Source of the DNA: Berghia stephanieae | Taxonomy: Eukaryota; Mollusca; Gastropoda; Nudibranchia; Aeolidiidae | NCBI GenBank assembly: GCA_034508935.3 | Contig: CM067454.1 | Span: 33,685,700-33,749,699 of the forward strand | Reading direction: 5' to 3' | DNA: 64,000 nucleotides | In this document: in pieces, positions 40,955-52,071 of the stretch | Numbering within the stretch: position 1 is the first letter of the stretch | How the letters are laid out: each line of letters opens with the position of its first letter | Position numbers and translations under genes: made by a program | Notes under the pieces: model-generated | Databases searched by the model: none | What the model saw: the letters and a program-made list of their open reading frames with translations, nothing else | What the model was told of the DNA's origin: nothing

Positions 40955-42838
40955 GCTTTTCCCCGTCTCGTATTTCTGAAAATCTATGATTTGACCTTTG
41001 AAACCTTGTTTTAATTTTCGTTTTTGTTTGGTTTGTTATATTTTGCTTGATTCAAACTAGAGTTTTCGAATCAAATGTAAATTTGATGGCGTCAATGGCC
41101 CCACTGTACAGATTTTCGCCCTGCAATAAAAGCAAGCCACGCTGAGCGTGTTTACTAACCGGATGAGTGAGAATGATTGCAAAACTCTGCCTCGACATTT
41201 TCATTGTTTCCATTACAGATTGAAGCAACGGACGGAACTACTGGCGTGGGTGTTACGATTGGTGGCGAGCCCGGCTGCTTCATTGTTGAGAAGCACTTGA
41301 GTCGCTTTGTGGAGGGTCAGGACCCACGAGATGTGGAACTTATGTGGGACCAGATGTTCAGAGCTACCCTCAATTACGGACGTAAAGGGTTGCCAATCCA
41401 GGTTAGTCAATAAATATCACGACTTGTCAAATCAAACATCTTGTTGTTGCATCTCCAAAGACAAGGTAACACACAACAATAATGCCCCCCCCCCCCCCCC
41501 CACGCGTGCGCCTTGTCTACGTGCCTTCATGGAAACCAGCGTACAACGCTGATTGCTTAACATTGAAATATGGGTCATCATGGTATTGGACATTATAGAA
41601 AAGCAATATAGAAACGAATCACTAACTGGATACAAAGAACGGACTGAAACACTCGAAATAACACACTCATTCTTTACGCCAAGCGTGCATAGAGACAGCG
41701 CAGATATTTTCATTTATTCAATAGATGCTGTACACTTGGCTAAGAAACTCACAACAACCAGGAAATATAACGGACCAACACACAAAACTATGTATAAATT
41801 TGAACGTTTATAATCTGGTTAATACAGTTTAGTGAGAATTTTCTATTATATAATAGGATATAAAGCAAGCATTGTGAAGCTCATCGAATACTGGGAATCC
41901 GTGTATAGATAGTTCAAAGATGACGTCACTCAGGTCTTTGTTGATGTTTTTTGCCATCCGCGTTTATGAGTAATGCTCACTGAACTGTATTAACCTGACT
42001 ATAAACTTTCATGGATACACGCAGTTTTGTGTGTTGGTCCGTTATACTTCCGGATGGCAATGTTATGAGCTTCTTAGCCAAGCGCATACTATCTATAAGG
42101 TATAAAGCAAGCATTGTGAAGCTCATCGAATACTGGGAATCCGTGTATAATCGCTGTGTGGCTTTGTGGTCTCGTGGTATGACACTCGGCACGTGACCCG
42201 TAGAACTCTGATTCGTTACCAACTCTGAGCAGCGCAAATTTTAATATTGAGTTTCTGGAGCAGGCTCTTCACTCACATTTTCTCGCCATAGTTGGATTGA
42301 AAACGAAAAACTAGACGTTAACGTATTCTCTGTCGAAATTGTAACAACGTCTTGTAGGCGTCATGTTGCATCTTAAATGCTCGGAGTTGGTGCTGAAGTT
42401 GCGCTTAAGGTTTGACATAGATTCTTTAAAAATCATCTTTTTATTGTTGGAAAGACAGAGAAGCATAATACGGAACAGTTAACCAGATTTTAGTAAAATA
42501 TTTTTTTTAAATTCCCTTTATTCATCCCTAAGGAGAAATTTTTCTTTAGGGTCTATTCCAAGGGAAGACTGGAATAACCCAGACGTCAGCCGCAGTGCAG
42601 CGCCGCAAAGTGAGCTAAGGCTAGGTGACTTGCTCAAGGCCACACAACGCGGCGGGTAGTCGAACTCGGTACCTTTCGGATACGAAGCAAAGACCATACC
42701 GCTGAGCCACGCTTTCCCATATCGATTAGTAATCGAATCTTTTATTTTATTCCACCATACAGGCCATCAGTGCGGTGGATTTAGCACTCTGGGATTTATT
42801 AGGAAAGCTCAGGAACGAACCAGTCTATGCACTCCTTG
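40527..42838 (+). CDS. L-rhamnonate dehydratase-like enolase-superfamily gene, 5' part
   Basis: Three coding exons (40551-40766, 41219-41401, 42763-42838) give 158 continuous residues that align with the N-terminal capping domain and start of the barrel of bacterial RhmD: GAGG..HD…[54 protein letters not shown] and PVYALLG. Family role: syn-dehydration of an aldonate (L-rhamnonate) to a 2-keto-3-deoxy sugar acid, Mg-dependent. An acceptor at 40525-40526 shows a 5' UTR exon upstream. The exons with the metal ligands and catalytic His/Asp are not found before 64000, so the gene either has a very long intron 3 or is truncated. ENOSF1-like L-fuconate dehydratase is a less likely alternative. Confidence 0.85.
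40551..40766 (+). CDS. dehydratase coding exon 1
   Basis: 72 codons from [15 protein letters not shown] to LGTLAVE, preceded by acceptor 'ctttta tttcag' and 24 nt of 5' UTR. By homology the exon ends at GAG just before GCAGGT, so the donor would be GC and not GT. Using the GT 4 nt downstream with the same acceptor creates a stop. Confidence 0.85.
40873..40958. repeat. (GTT)n microsatellite in dehydratase intron 1
   Basis: About 85 bp, with two GCT interruptions. Confidence 0.96.
41219..41401 (+). CDS. dehydratase coding exon 2
   Basis: 61 codons, phase 0/0, acceptor 'tttccattacag', donor CAG|GTTAGT. Encodes [16 protein letters not shown], then [17 protein letters not shown] and [16 protein letters not shown]. 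Confidence 0.93.
41719..41835 (+). mobile_element. MITE family M, copy 9 (3'-truncated)
   Basis: Diverged start 'caatagatgctgtacactt' and family landmarks to 'agtttagtgagaatt', then unrelated sequence. Confidence 0.65.
41859..42149. repeat. 49-bp direct duplication bracketing a MITE
   Basis: Identical 49-bp segments at 41859-41907 and 42101-42149 ('tataaagcaagcattgtgaa' … 'gaatccgtgtata'). MITE copy 10 begins in the last TA of the first segment, and 3 bp separate its end from the second. Confidence 0.93.
41904..42097 (-). mobile_element. MITE family M, copy 10
   Basis: Complete reverse copy, TATAGATAGTTC to ACTATCTATA, in dehydratase intron 2. Confidence 0.85.
42150..42420 (+). mobile_element. 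SINE family S1 copy, head first
   Basis: 'tttgtggtctcgtggtatga', 'gaactctgattcgttacc', 'aggctcttcactcacattt', 'tgtaggcgtcatgttgcat' follow S1 order. Diverged. Confidence 0.65.
42517..42722 (-). mobile_element. tRNA-derived SINE family S2, copy 2
   Basis: Complement of the 23371 copy: ends with 'ataccgctgagccacgctt' (tRNA head) and starts with 'ccctttattcatcccta' (tail). It ends about 40 bp before dehydratase exon 3. Confidence 0.82.
42763..42838 (+). CDS. dehydratase coding exon 3
   Basis: 76 nt, phase 0/1, acceptor 'ttccaccatacag', donor G|GTAAGT. Encodes [20 protein letters not shown] and VYALL plus the first base of Gly, the classic start of the enolase-superfamily barrel. Confidence 0.93.
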
Positions 42839-43726
42839 GTAAGTAATTTATAGTAAATCCCATAGTATAATCAGATCAAGTTGAACGAAAAATGCTTAAC
42901 CAAAACAAAAAAAAAATCAACAGATCGTCAAGAGTTTGAAGTGTCAATGTTAACATTGATATGGTTAACAAAATCGCGATAATCGGAAAGCAATAATTTC
43001 CATGCTTCAAATAAACAGGAAGTAATTGGACCCAAAAATGCTATTCGGAAATCCTTAACACAAAATTGTTCTTCAATATTTAACTATAGCTAGCACTATT
43101 TGATAAATTGTTATTTAATGGCCAAATATAGAATTGCCACTCGACCATGGATTTGTAGTCTGATCAGTCGACAGTCAATATCACGTGACTTGATTCATCA
43201 TAGCAAAAGTAAGTTTAAATATGAAACGAAACGAAATATTATCTATACCGGATTTGTTGCTAATTTCCTCTTTAGAAATCCTTTGCGTTGAAAGCATGAA
43301 GGCTGGGATCTTACCTGCCATCGTGTACTAGAGAGCGTGATGTTAGCAGCACAAAATAGCTGAATTAGTCACCATCCTCACAACGCCCACTTCTAGGCAA
43401 GAGACAAGCTAGTCAGAGACTAGAAAACGTTCATGAAATCCGATTTTTTAGTCACTTGCTCCGCTTAGGCGTAAGACTAGCAAGTCATTTACTGGAATTG
43501 TAAATTACTAAATCTAGTCCGCCTACATTAAATTGGGCCCGGGCGCTACCAACTTTTCTATTCCGTCTCTTCTCCAGACATGTCCCAGAAACCCTAACTG
43601 ACACTTTCCGATGGTATCTCTATCAATATTCTTCCTTTTCTCATAGCACTGGCACAAATTTTGCACCACAAAAAATCTTGGCTTAAATTGGAATTAATTT
43701 TTTTTCATTAGTTTTACACGCGACAT
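42839..43726. other. dehydratase intron 3 or downstream stretch
   Basis: I looked for the next expected exon and did not find it. No other structure noted. Confidence 0.4.
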
Positions 43727-43882
43727 GTACTCATTTGCAGGTCTGATAACACAAATTGATAAGGCCAATGGCTCATCGTTGTAATAGAAATACTATCAAA
43801 CCAACAAAAATCATTCCCTAATAGGACAATGTTAAATCAAGCCCATAATTGCGTTCGGTTATTAGACCTGCAAATATGTAGG
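43727..43882. mobile_element. short inverted-repeat element, about 155 bp
   Basis: Ends 'tttgcaggtctgataac' and 'gttattagacctgcaaat' are complementary apart from one base. A similar terminal sequence ('ttatcagacctgcaaataag') occurs alone near 35938 and, changed, near 50895, 54830 and 55075, so it belongs to a dispersed family. Confidence 0.65.
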
Positions 43883-44840
43883 TACACCTAGTATATACGA
43901 AAAAAGAAAATACGCAGATTGAACAACTTGTTGATAAATCCAAAAACTCCAAAAATAACAGAGTTGAGACGGCAAATCAACATTGACTAGCATACAGGGC
44001 GTCTATAGTTTAAATGTTGAATCTATTCACCGTTTTGTTGTCCAGATTATAAATAAGTACACCCAGTACTTGTTCTTAATTTTATTTTTTTAAAGATTAA
44101 AAACAGTGATGCTTTTGTTATGTCAACATGCCTTGCTCAAATAGCGATGGGGTCGTCTATATTAAAGAGTGTTTTGAAAGCTTTTTTGTAATTTATCACC
44201 TAGAGCCTTACTCAGAATAAAATCGGAATAGACTATATGTCGAAATATAAATTTCAAGTAAAGATTATCAGAAATTTAGAAATGTTAGCCCTCTACATTT
44301 AGGAAACTAATGCTTCTCAATAAAACATAATAATGTGATCCATGGCTCATGTTCATCGCAATTTAAAAAAAAAAAACGATTTTAAAGAAATCCCAATGGC
44401 GCGCAGAGCTGTTAGATATTTTGAGCAATAACAGAGGAGTTCAATGTGCCATTCGTACAAAAACTTTTTAAAGATATTATATTACATTGAGAAGAGGAAA
44501 AAAACCCGGAAAAATTACGATGCTGTTTTAGTTTGCAGTAGAAACCAAAAATATTTGAAACTTTACAAGCAACAAGAACAAAACCTTAGGTTCCTTCTTG
44601 CCAAATTTATGAAAAAAATTTATTGGTTAAGAAACTATGCCTTTTATAATAAATTCGTATAAAAATCACATTATCGAAAGTTTCCAAATTTGCGTTATGT
44701 TTTAGCTATGCAGTGTCACTAGTGTAAGAAGTTGCCGCGTCTGGTTGAGAAACAAATGATCGATCGGGACAAAGAGCGGAAGAATATTGTGGGTTCTAAT
44801 AATGCAATGCAACATAATTTTCAGTACGAGAAAATATCAT
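43883..44840. other. gene-free stretch
   Basis: An open 72-residue frame at 44444-44662 is Lys/Tyr-rich with no recognisable motif. It may be part of the decayed mariner element that follows. Confidence 0.35.
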
Positions 44841-44846
44841 ATTCGA

Positions 44847-45080
44847 TTTATTTCCAAAGATGACTAACTCCCAACGTACCCTGACTTGAATCCTACGGAC
44901 TACAGCATTTGGTCACTGATGGTTTAAAAGGCTGGTATAACGTTTTACACACAGAGTTTAAAAAGTCAGTTCAAAATGCATCGGTTTGACTCATCACTAT
45001 TGAAGACAATAGAAAATCAGTTGGATCATTGAAAGAAATGCTAAGGATCAGTCATAATTGCGAAATAGGATCGAAAGATC
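44847..45080 (+). pseudogene. mariner-type transposase remnant (C-terminal part)
   Basis: In one frame: TYPDLNPTDYSIWSLM, then K-rich sequence to SLLKTIENQLDH. PDLNPxDY followed by W is the third catalytic block of Tc1/mariner transposases (mariner/maT type). Stops interrupt it, and the N-terminal part is not recognisable. Confidence 0.65.
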
Positions 45081-45489
45081 ACATCAAAAATTGAGTAGCC
45101 TCTAAATACGTTTCTTATTTTATTTATTTATTCTACATGAAAAGTTTGCTTTTGTAATTTTAAAACGCCGTTATGTTGGATGGGTGACATTCCCCTAAAA
45201 TGTGTGAAGGGGGGGGGGGGTGCCTCCCGTTTAACTGTACTCAAATGACTTAAAAGTACCGCAAGTCCCCAGAAAATCTTCTTCTAACATCATTATCAGA
45301 ATCCAAGGTGAATGAATTAGAGATAGCAAGTACTGTGGCTTAATTTATGAAAATCAATTCTCCAGCAGGCCACTTGAACCAACTGTTTATTTCTTGCAAT
45401 GGAAGTGAGCTAATGGAGTTCTATTTTGTACAAGCACTTGTACATGTATCGTCACTACCAACATCTAATCATATCTTTGTCGAGATGCT

Positions 45490-45660
45490 AATGAATACCT
45501 GGCCGTTAACAGCTGTGTCTTTGTCCAAAAATTGTATTATCGCCTAACAGGCGGTATGTGCCGTCCTACATGCTAAATGTTCCTGTTGACCAGGGACCCC
45601 TTGTAAAGCGCTTTGAGCACATTTAGTGTATATTGTCCTATATAAAGCTCATTAAAAAAA
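45490..45660 (+). mobile_element. SINE family S1, 3' half
   Basis: 'tacctggccgttaacagc', 'ttatcgcctaacaggcgg', 'gttgaccagggacccc', 'taaagcgctttgagcacatt' and 'ctatataaagctcatt' match S1 body and tail; ends in an A run. Confidence 0.8.
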
Positions 45661-45954
45661 AATTGTCAACATACTCTTTGAGTGTCAGTATATTTCCATG
45701 ATATTTTCAGTCAGGTAATGTTCACAAAGACATAATATCATTATCTAGCATTGCCTCGAAATTCTGTGATTATTTAAAATATTTTGCAATCAACTTGATT
45801 TAGATTGCCAGAAAGAAGTGGCAAACTATCATATTGAGATAATCTGTAGAAATAATACCTATAGTTATACCAATGTCTCTTGAGATATCTACCTTGAATA
45901 TCCAGTATATAATAAACGCTGAGACCAACACCCTCAATACATGATGTTATGCGT

Positions 45955-46130
45955 TTATGTAAAATACTCACAAACCCGGCAACCAGATTAAACATATAAA
46001 CACAGAAAACAGTGTGCAACTTTTAACGTTTATAGTCTTATTGATAGAATTTCGTGATAACTTATCATGAAAACGCCTGTAAAAACAATGACAAAGAGCT
46101 GAGGGATGTCAATTTTGTTCCATCAAAGCA
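45955..46130 (+). mobile_element. diverged MITE M-like copy
   Basis: 'aacgtttatagtcttattg', 'tagaatttcgtgataac' and 'aacaatgacaaagagctgag' follow family M order, but the ends are not preserved. Confidence 0.5.
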
Positions 46131-46799
46131 TTTGAACATTTGTGACTCACAGTTTAACATCGGTAACATGTCGGGCTGGAATCCATGCCTTTGTGTTTTT
46201 TTTTCTTTGAACAGTTATTACATTAAATCCTCTATTGCATGACGTATTAATCATCTATCAATATTAATAATCAACTTTATTTCGGTGTCTGCCAATCAAT
46301 ATTCGTTCCCCCGAGAAGCACATTCCCTTCATTTAAAACAACACAAAAAATTAATGACGTAGGTAGCCAAAATTTCAAAACACATATTATGATGACGCCA
46401 CGTAATGGAACACAATAAAAAAATCAACCAAGTGTTCTACTGTTTGTCCATAAAGAATTTCCCTGGTTTTAAGACTGGTTATGCTTTAACCGTTAGAGGT
46501 ATTTGCATCTGGTTTTTACCGTCTTCGAAGGAAAGTCATAAATGTATGCCATTGGCCTTCATTACATCATCAAATTGACATAAATAAACATGAATTTAAA
46601 AAACCACATTTTTCTCTCCATCTATTTGGGAATAGCAACAGTGCGATAGAACGGCTTGGTCGACAGGAGTGGGATCAATCTCTCACTTCTATGTCTCTTC
46701 ACATTTAGATTATCCTATTATCCTAAGTTTTCCAATAGAACTCTTCATCGATCTCTCTCAAAAGAATATTTTAGGCAAATCGTTTCATTCTTATACATT

Positions 46800-46993
46800 T
46801 ATAGATAGTATGCGCTCGGCTAAGAAGCTCAAAACAGTGACACCCGGAATTATAACGGATCAACACACAAAACTATGTGTAACCATGACCTTTTATAGTC
46901 TGGATAATACAGTTTAGTGAGAATTTCTCATAAACGAGGGTGTTATAAATCAATGATAAAGGCCTGAGTGGCGTCATCTTCGATCTATCTATA
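46800..46993 (+). mobile_element. MITE family M, copy 11
   Basis: Complete copy with several changes ('atgcgctcggctaagaagc', 'acacccggaattataacgg'). Confidence 0.82.
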
Positions 46994-47013
46994 AGTCATT
47001 GTAAATATCTATG

Positions 47014-48166
47014 TTAAATCTTCCTTTGAAACTGTCCACAACACATACACAATTGTTTGAATTGTCTTCGGAAATTGGAACTCATTGTATAATATACGAT
47101 GAAATTATAACTGGAGTTTGCCATCTCTAAGAACTGCTGCATCATGATGATGATATGGCCTGCACCATCGTCAAAAAAATCAGATAAATAAGTACCATAC
47201 CGTTCTAAACTATACACCACAAATCTAGGACTAAAACAAATTAAAAAGATGGTGGAAATCACAAACATCATACGTCTTAATCTGATTTCTTTTGTTGTTT
47301 GTGTCTTGAATGTCTTTGGATTCGAAACGTTTCCAGCTTTTGTTGAGGAGATCATCATTTTATTTTGTGACCTTTGGAATTTTTTGAAATATTTACTTTT
47401 ATAATGATAATTATGTTGAATGTTAACACAAGAAATATGCATAATAATGGTGAGATCATTTCATTAATCATAAATAATTCATCTTTAAATTGAAACATCC
47501 ATTCCCAGCGGTTTTTTAATAAACTTAATTTTATAGCTCCACTGTTCGTCCTTGATAACACCAGCTGAAATGAAGAAAGATTATCTAGTTGTAAAATAAA
47601 ACATGCACTGAATATGGCAAGTAAAACATAACACGAGCGTCTTGGAGAGAAAATTATCTTTACATGGAAAGGAAAGGTCACGCTAATCATTCTCTCAAAG
47701 GCTAATAAAGCTGTTGTCCAGGCAGCAAATTGACTCCATATTGGGTTTGAAATATTAAAGAATGATACACATTCGAAGCATTCTTAATTATAAGGTCAGA
47801 TGAATTACTCATCGTTATGGGTCCCACTATGTAAGCTTGAAATATCAACAGACAATAAAAAGAATCTGTCAAGGCAAGACCTGCAAGAATAGGCGTACAA
47901 CTGTTGGACAGGATACCTTGTCGATAGAACACCATGATGTTGATTATATTCGTGACAATTCCGAAGATGGAAAATATGTAAGGCAAGGTTGTTCCAAAAA
48001 TGTATAGCATCACATGAGAAAAAACATTCCAGACAATTGATTCTGGGGCTAGAGTATAAGAAAAATATGTTATTCCAGTATTGTTATTATAGTAATATCC
48101 TTGGGCATCTATAATATTGTAATGTTCCTTCATAAATTCATAAGAATAATCACGCATATCCTCCAT
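47014..48166 (-). pseudogene. rhodopsin-like GPCR, intronless, two frameshifts
   Basis: Minus-strand reading from ATG at 48166 gives all seven membrane segments: TM1 with GIVTNIINI, TM2 with LALTD, TM3 ending FERMISVTFP (DRY position), TM5 …SPLLCIFLVLTFN, TM6 …FVISTIFLICFSPRFVVY, and TM7 NSSYNFIVYY (NPxxY position), then FRRQF. The N-terminus has N-glycosylation sites. The frame changes near 47.74 kb (before TM3) and near 47.39 kb (third intracellular loop); otherwise there are no stops. Single-exon class A peptide or chemosensory-type receptors form large clusters in molluscs, the probable family; the ligand is unknown. It may be a young pseudogene or an intact gene with two assembly errors. 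Confidence 0.82.
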
Positions 48167-48189
48167 GTTGTGATGAGTAATTCTTTCTC

Positions 48190-49650
48190 ACTTTGTTCCT
48201 TCTTGGATGGAGGGATTTGTTTTCTTGTGGTGGTGATTTACTAGGGAATATATCTAAATCAAGAACCAGTCACAAGCTTTGTATTCACTGATGGTAAAAA
48301 GATTGAATTGTATTAATGATGATAATGGTAATGATGTTGTTGATGATTATGATGATGATGATGTTGGATGTCGCTGCTCACATTGAATTGTTGACGAAAT
48401 AAGTTAACCTCGCTAACACGACTTGCAGGGCTGCCAGATGGTCATGTGCATGGCAAATTTTGCCAAGATTGGCCATACATCGTATCGTGCTTCTGTTACA
48501 TATATCATTCTTTCATTTAATATTTTCATAAGCTATTTCTTTCTTAGTGTAGTCGATCTTTTTAAAAATAAAAAACAACGAGCTTTTGAAGGCAGTCAGA
48601 GCGTTGCTTCACATAAGGGTGCATTTGGCTACCTTTGATTTTGACCTTGGGCACGAGAACTCGGATCATCTGGCATTTAGTGTGTGCTTGTGAGGAAAAT
48701 TAGTCTCTGTGTGTAGAGAATTTTCTTATACATATAGATGACAATACTCTTCAACAGTCGTAACGTGACTTCCCTCGTAATGACGCATGATAACTTAGTA
48801 GCTGGCTCTAAACTATCGGAACAATGGCGGACGCCCTTATGAAATATTTCTCCTACGCACGAGGAAAAAAAGTATAAATCTGATCATGTTTGGACTTTTA
48901 CACATTCTGATCACAAAACACATGAAAAGTTCTAGCCAGCATGAAGAATAAAAAGTACCGATTTTCTTTGTTTAGAACCACGATGGTCGCCGTTGCTGGG
49001 CGACGTGACATCAGAATATTGAATCCAATTGATAATGTATAGATATAAGTCACATGTATCCTAGTTTGGGCCATAGAGTCACTAAACAAAGGAGAGGGCA
49101 ATCGGTTCTTATGGCGTGCCAAGTTGAAAGTAACGCCGCCATGGAATTAAGGCTAACGTACTACGCGTGTAATCTTGTGCCCTTCCCTTCTGGCAATAGC
49201 GCAGCACCGACACTGTCGCACCTTCAAATTCGGGGGAAGGAACATGATTTCACCGTAATTTATTCAAGTAAAAAGCGAAGCATTGAATAAAAGCATTGCT
49301 AATAAATTTAGTTTCCGAGAAAAAATCAAACAAGATACTCTTTAAAATAAGATGGGTATAATAATGGCTGACACTAACACTACTCGTTATATCATGGTAT
49401 GTGACAAAAATACTGAATATGTAACCCGCCGCTTCAAGGCGGTATTATATCAAGACGGTTTAGATAATTAATATTGAATCTATTCTCAAAGATACTTGTG
49501 CCAACCATGTTTTGTGTTATTTAAAAGTTAGAATATATCGGCTGCAAGAAATAAACATTCAAAAATTTAGAAGCATGCGGCCTCCACACTGTAAATGAAA
49601 TAAAATATATGTTACAATGAATGACATAATCAGATGGATGGTGAAAAGGT
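48190..49650. other. gene-free stretch
   Basis: Short (GAT)n near 48340-48363. Near 49420-49445 'gtaacccgccgcttcaagg' + 'cggtattat' resembles one end of the inverted-repeat element at 58025. No exon recognised. Confidence 0.4.
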
Positions 49651-49654
49651 TTGA

Positions 49655-49751
49655 ATGTCATATTACTAAGTTTAGTTAGAAGGTCAATTTTTGTTTTCAA
49701 AAATGAGTTCTTGTCATAAATTACCAGTGGGGAGTGAACCGGAGACTATGT
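49655..49751 (+). repeat. 97-bp dispersed repeat, inverted copy at 58445
   Basis: Matches the complement of 58445-58541 with about one difference. It ends in the minisatellite core 'accagtggggagtgaacc' also seen at 23585-25085. Confidence 0.92.
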
Positions 49752-49792
49752 GAGACGGGCACCAGTTGGGATGAACCAGGGACTATGAAGTC

Positions 49793-50720
49793 TTAAATTT
49801 GATGTTGATAACTTGAAAGCAAATTCAACTGCTGTGGTGTGTATATTTCATCCGAATATAATATTTCTGATCGATATTTAGGCTGAAAAATATTCACACA
49901 GGTACCAAATTGCTTTATAGTCTTTTCTTTTAGCTTGTGATTTGAAAAATTTGGATTGCAGAAAAGTGGGATTTTTTCTTTCAGAAAAAGTTGATAACGC
50001 AATTTTACTTCAGTTATATCCTTGTGATAATGGCATTTTTAATAATTTCCTGCTCAATATAATTATATTATACCGAGAAACTAAATGCTTTTTGATGGGC
50101 TTGTTGGGCAGCTTTAGTATCACTCTTGATATTCTGTTTCATTGCTGCAACACATTTTTTTGATAAAGTGTTTTCTACATTCTTCATGGTAATGATCTTC
50201 TTTTGCCACCAAATCTGTCTGGTAACTTTTTTTCAAAATACATTCATCTTCCTTCAAAATTACAGATTGTTTGATGCTATCCTCTGCTGCCTTTGTTATG
50301 TTACACATTTAACTAGCCTATCCTGTTTAGATATTCCTTTACTCTTGAGTACAATCCATTTCACTCCCTTGCCACATATAATGCATTCGTTAGACGGAAA
50401 TAAAACTCCCTGTTGACAAGGTTGGCGTTTATAGAAATAACATCACTGTCAGAAGTGTCAAAGCATATTTTTCTCTTTACGAGATAATTTGATATTGATG
50501 ACTCTTTGATAGCATTTTCTGTGAAAACCGTGCGTTGTATAGTTAGGTTCAATTGGAACATTATCACAAATGTGGTCAAAGCATGATGGCCAGATGTTTT
50601 TGTTGAATTGTTTGCTTTATTTTTTTCCCAAGATGCTTCTGTTAATGGTTTTACATCACTTAAAAGTCGTGAATGATACAGTTTCTTCTGTTCTTGTTCT
50701 TCTTTGTTGCGTTTGTTTTC
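49793..50720 (-). pseudogene. decayed copy of the C2HC/PIN-type transposon ORF
   Basis: Minus-strand pieces: ECIICGKGVKWIVLKSKG followed by LVKCVT, then AAEDSIKQ…DLVAKEDHYHEECRKHFI, and SEILYSDEIY. These correspond in order to ECMFCEKKTEKWIVRKGKG, LVKCQT, AAEKSLKEAA…EAQYHDECRKAYI and TEIIYCDSLS of the plus-strand copy at 52390-53010. Broken by several frameshifts. Only the N-terminal half is preserved. Confidence 0.75.
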
Positions 50721-51187
50721 TATTTTAACGAAATAGGTGTTTCATCCATTAAAATTACTTCACTTATTTGCTTGTATGATAACTCAATTCATTATGGGCT
50801 AATTCTTGTAATTATGTAATGGATTTTTTTTTATTATTGATGCAAAATATTGTCCGTTACAAGAATGTTAAACTAAGCCCATACTTGGGTTTGGATATCA
50901 GACCGGCACATGTCGACTGTACCCTAATGTTAACATATGTATAAAAAATGTAACTTGCATAAAGAAAAATGCTGTTAGTGTTAGCTACACCTAGACGTAA
51001 TAATCTACTTCATTATAAGAACTTGGGTTTCAGTTCCCTCAAGGAAAGGCTTTTTAAAACTGAATAAATTAAACAGTTAATATTGAAGATGGACTGTGAA
51101 TTAGAGGTCCCACTTTAGATAAAATTTTAAAAGACATAGCAAAAAGCTTTCATTTCATCTGCGGAGCAAAAGCCATAATTTACTCAG

Positions 51188-51216
51188 GGGGGGGGGGGGG
51201 GGAGGAGGGGGGTAAT
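51188..51216. repeat. poly-G run
   Basis: G-rich run between the two transposon copies, with no associated feature. Confidence 0.9.
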
Positions 51217-52071
51217 TCTAAAAATTGTACGTGCTTCAAATTAATTCATTATTCTTTTTATGAATTTTTTGGAAAAATAACATTTGTTAATTAGAAACTT
51301 GGAATGTATACAGTTTCATTTACTAAAGTTTAGCTAATAATTAAAATGTAATAAAGGAAATATCTTTTTAAAAGCCCAATATTTGCATCATAACATAAAC
51401 AAAACTCTTCCCTGACACATATCTTCACATATTATTTTATACAGATGCACAGTACATGTGTTCTCTTTAAAATGTAATATAAAAATAAGATTTACATTAT
51501 ATGTGGGGAATTCTTTTCATGTTCAGCAACAAATAGTCCATGATCCAGCGGGCGTGGACCTCAACCCCCCCCCCCCCCCCCCCATTACCATTTTGAGTCA
51601 TATACCATTGGAAAGCTTATAAAATTCTCTATCAGATCCCGGTGGCTCCTTATCAAAAAGTGACCACATAAGAGAGTTACAGCCGATTTTCCAGTTATTT
51701 CCCCTTATATAAGTCATCTATTTATTTTCAACTTTGAATGGTTATTTCACCTTTAAATTTGGTTGTATTGAAACATAACTGACTTTGAAATGCACATCTA
51801 TCATTTGGAAAGTTTTTCGGTTACTTTGTGACATTCTTGAAGAAATTAACTAATTTTTGTGATATATTTTAAAATGACACATAATTTACAAATTCAAGGG
51901 AAATAACTCGAAAATAAATTTTTGCTCTTTTCATGTTTAAATAGAGTTAATTTTTGTTCTGTATCAGTAATGAAATATTATATTAGTAAAATTACTAAAG
52001 TTTTTGTTTAGTTTATTTTTCAGATGCCTTAAATAGTTCACCAAAGTCAACACAAAACTAACAATTGAGCA

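Noticed and set aside
41213-41410. Minus-strand frame opposite dehydratase exon 2
   Set aside because: Antisense shadow of a well-supported exon.
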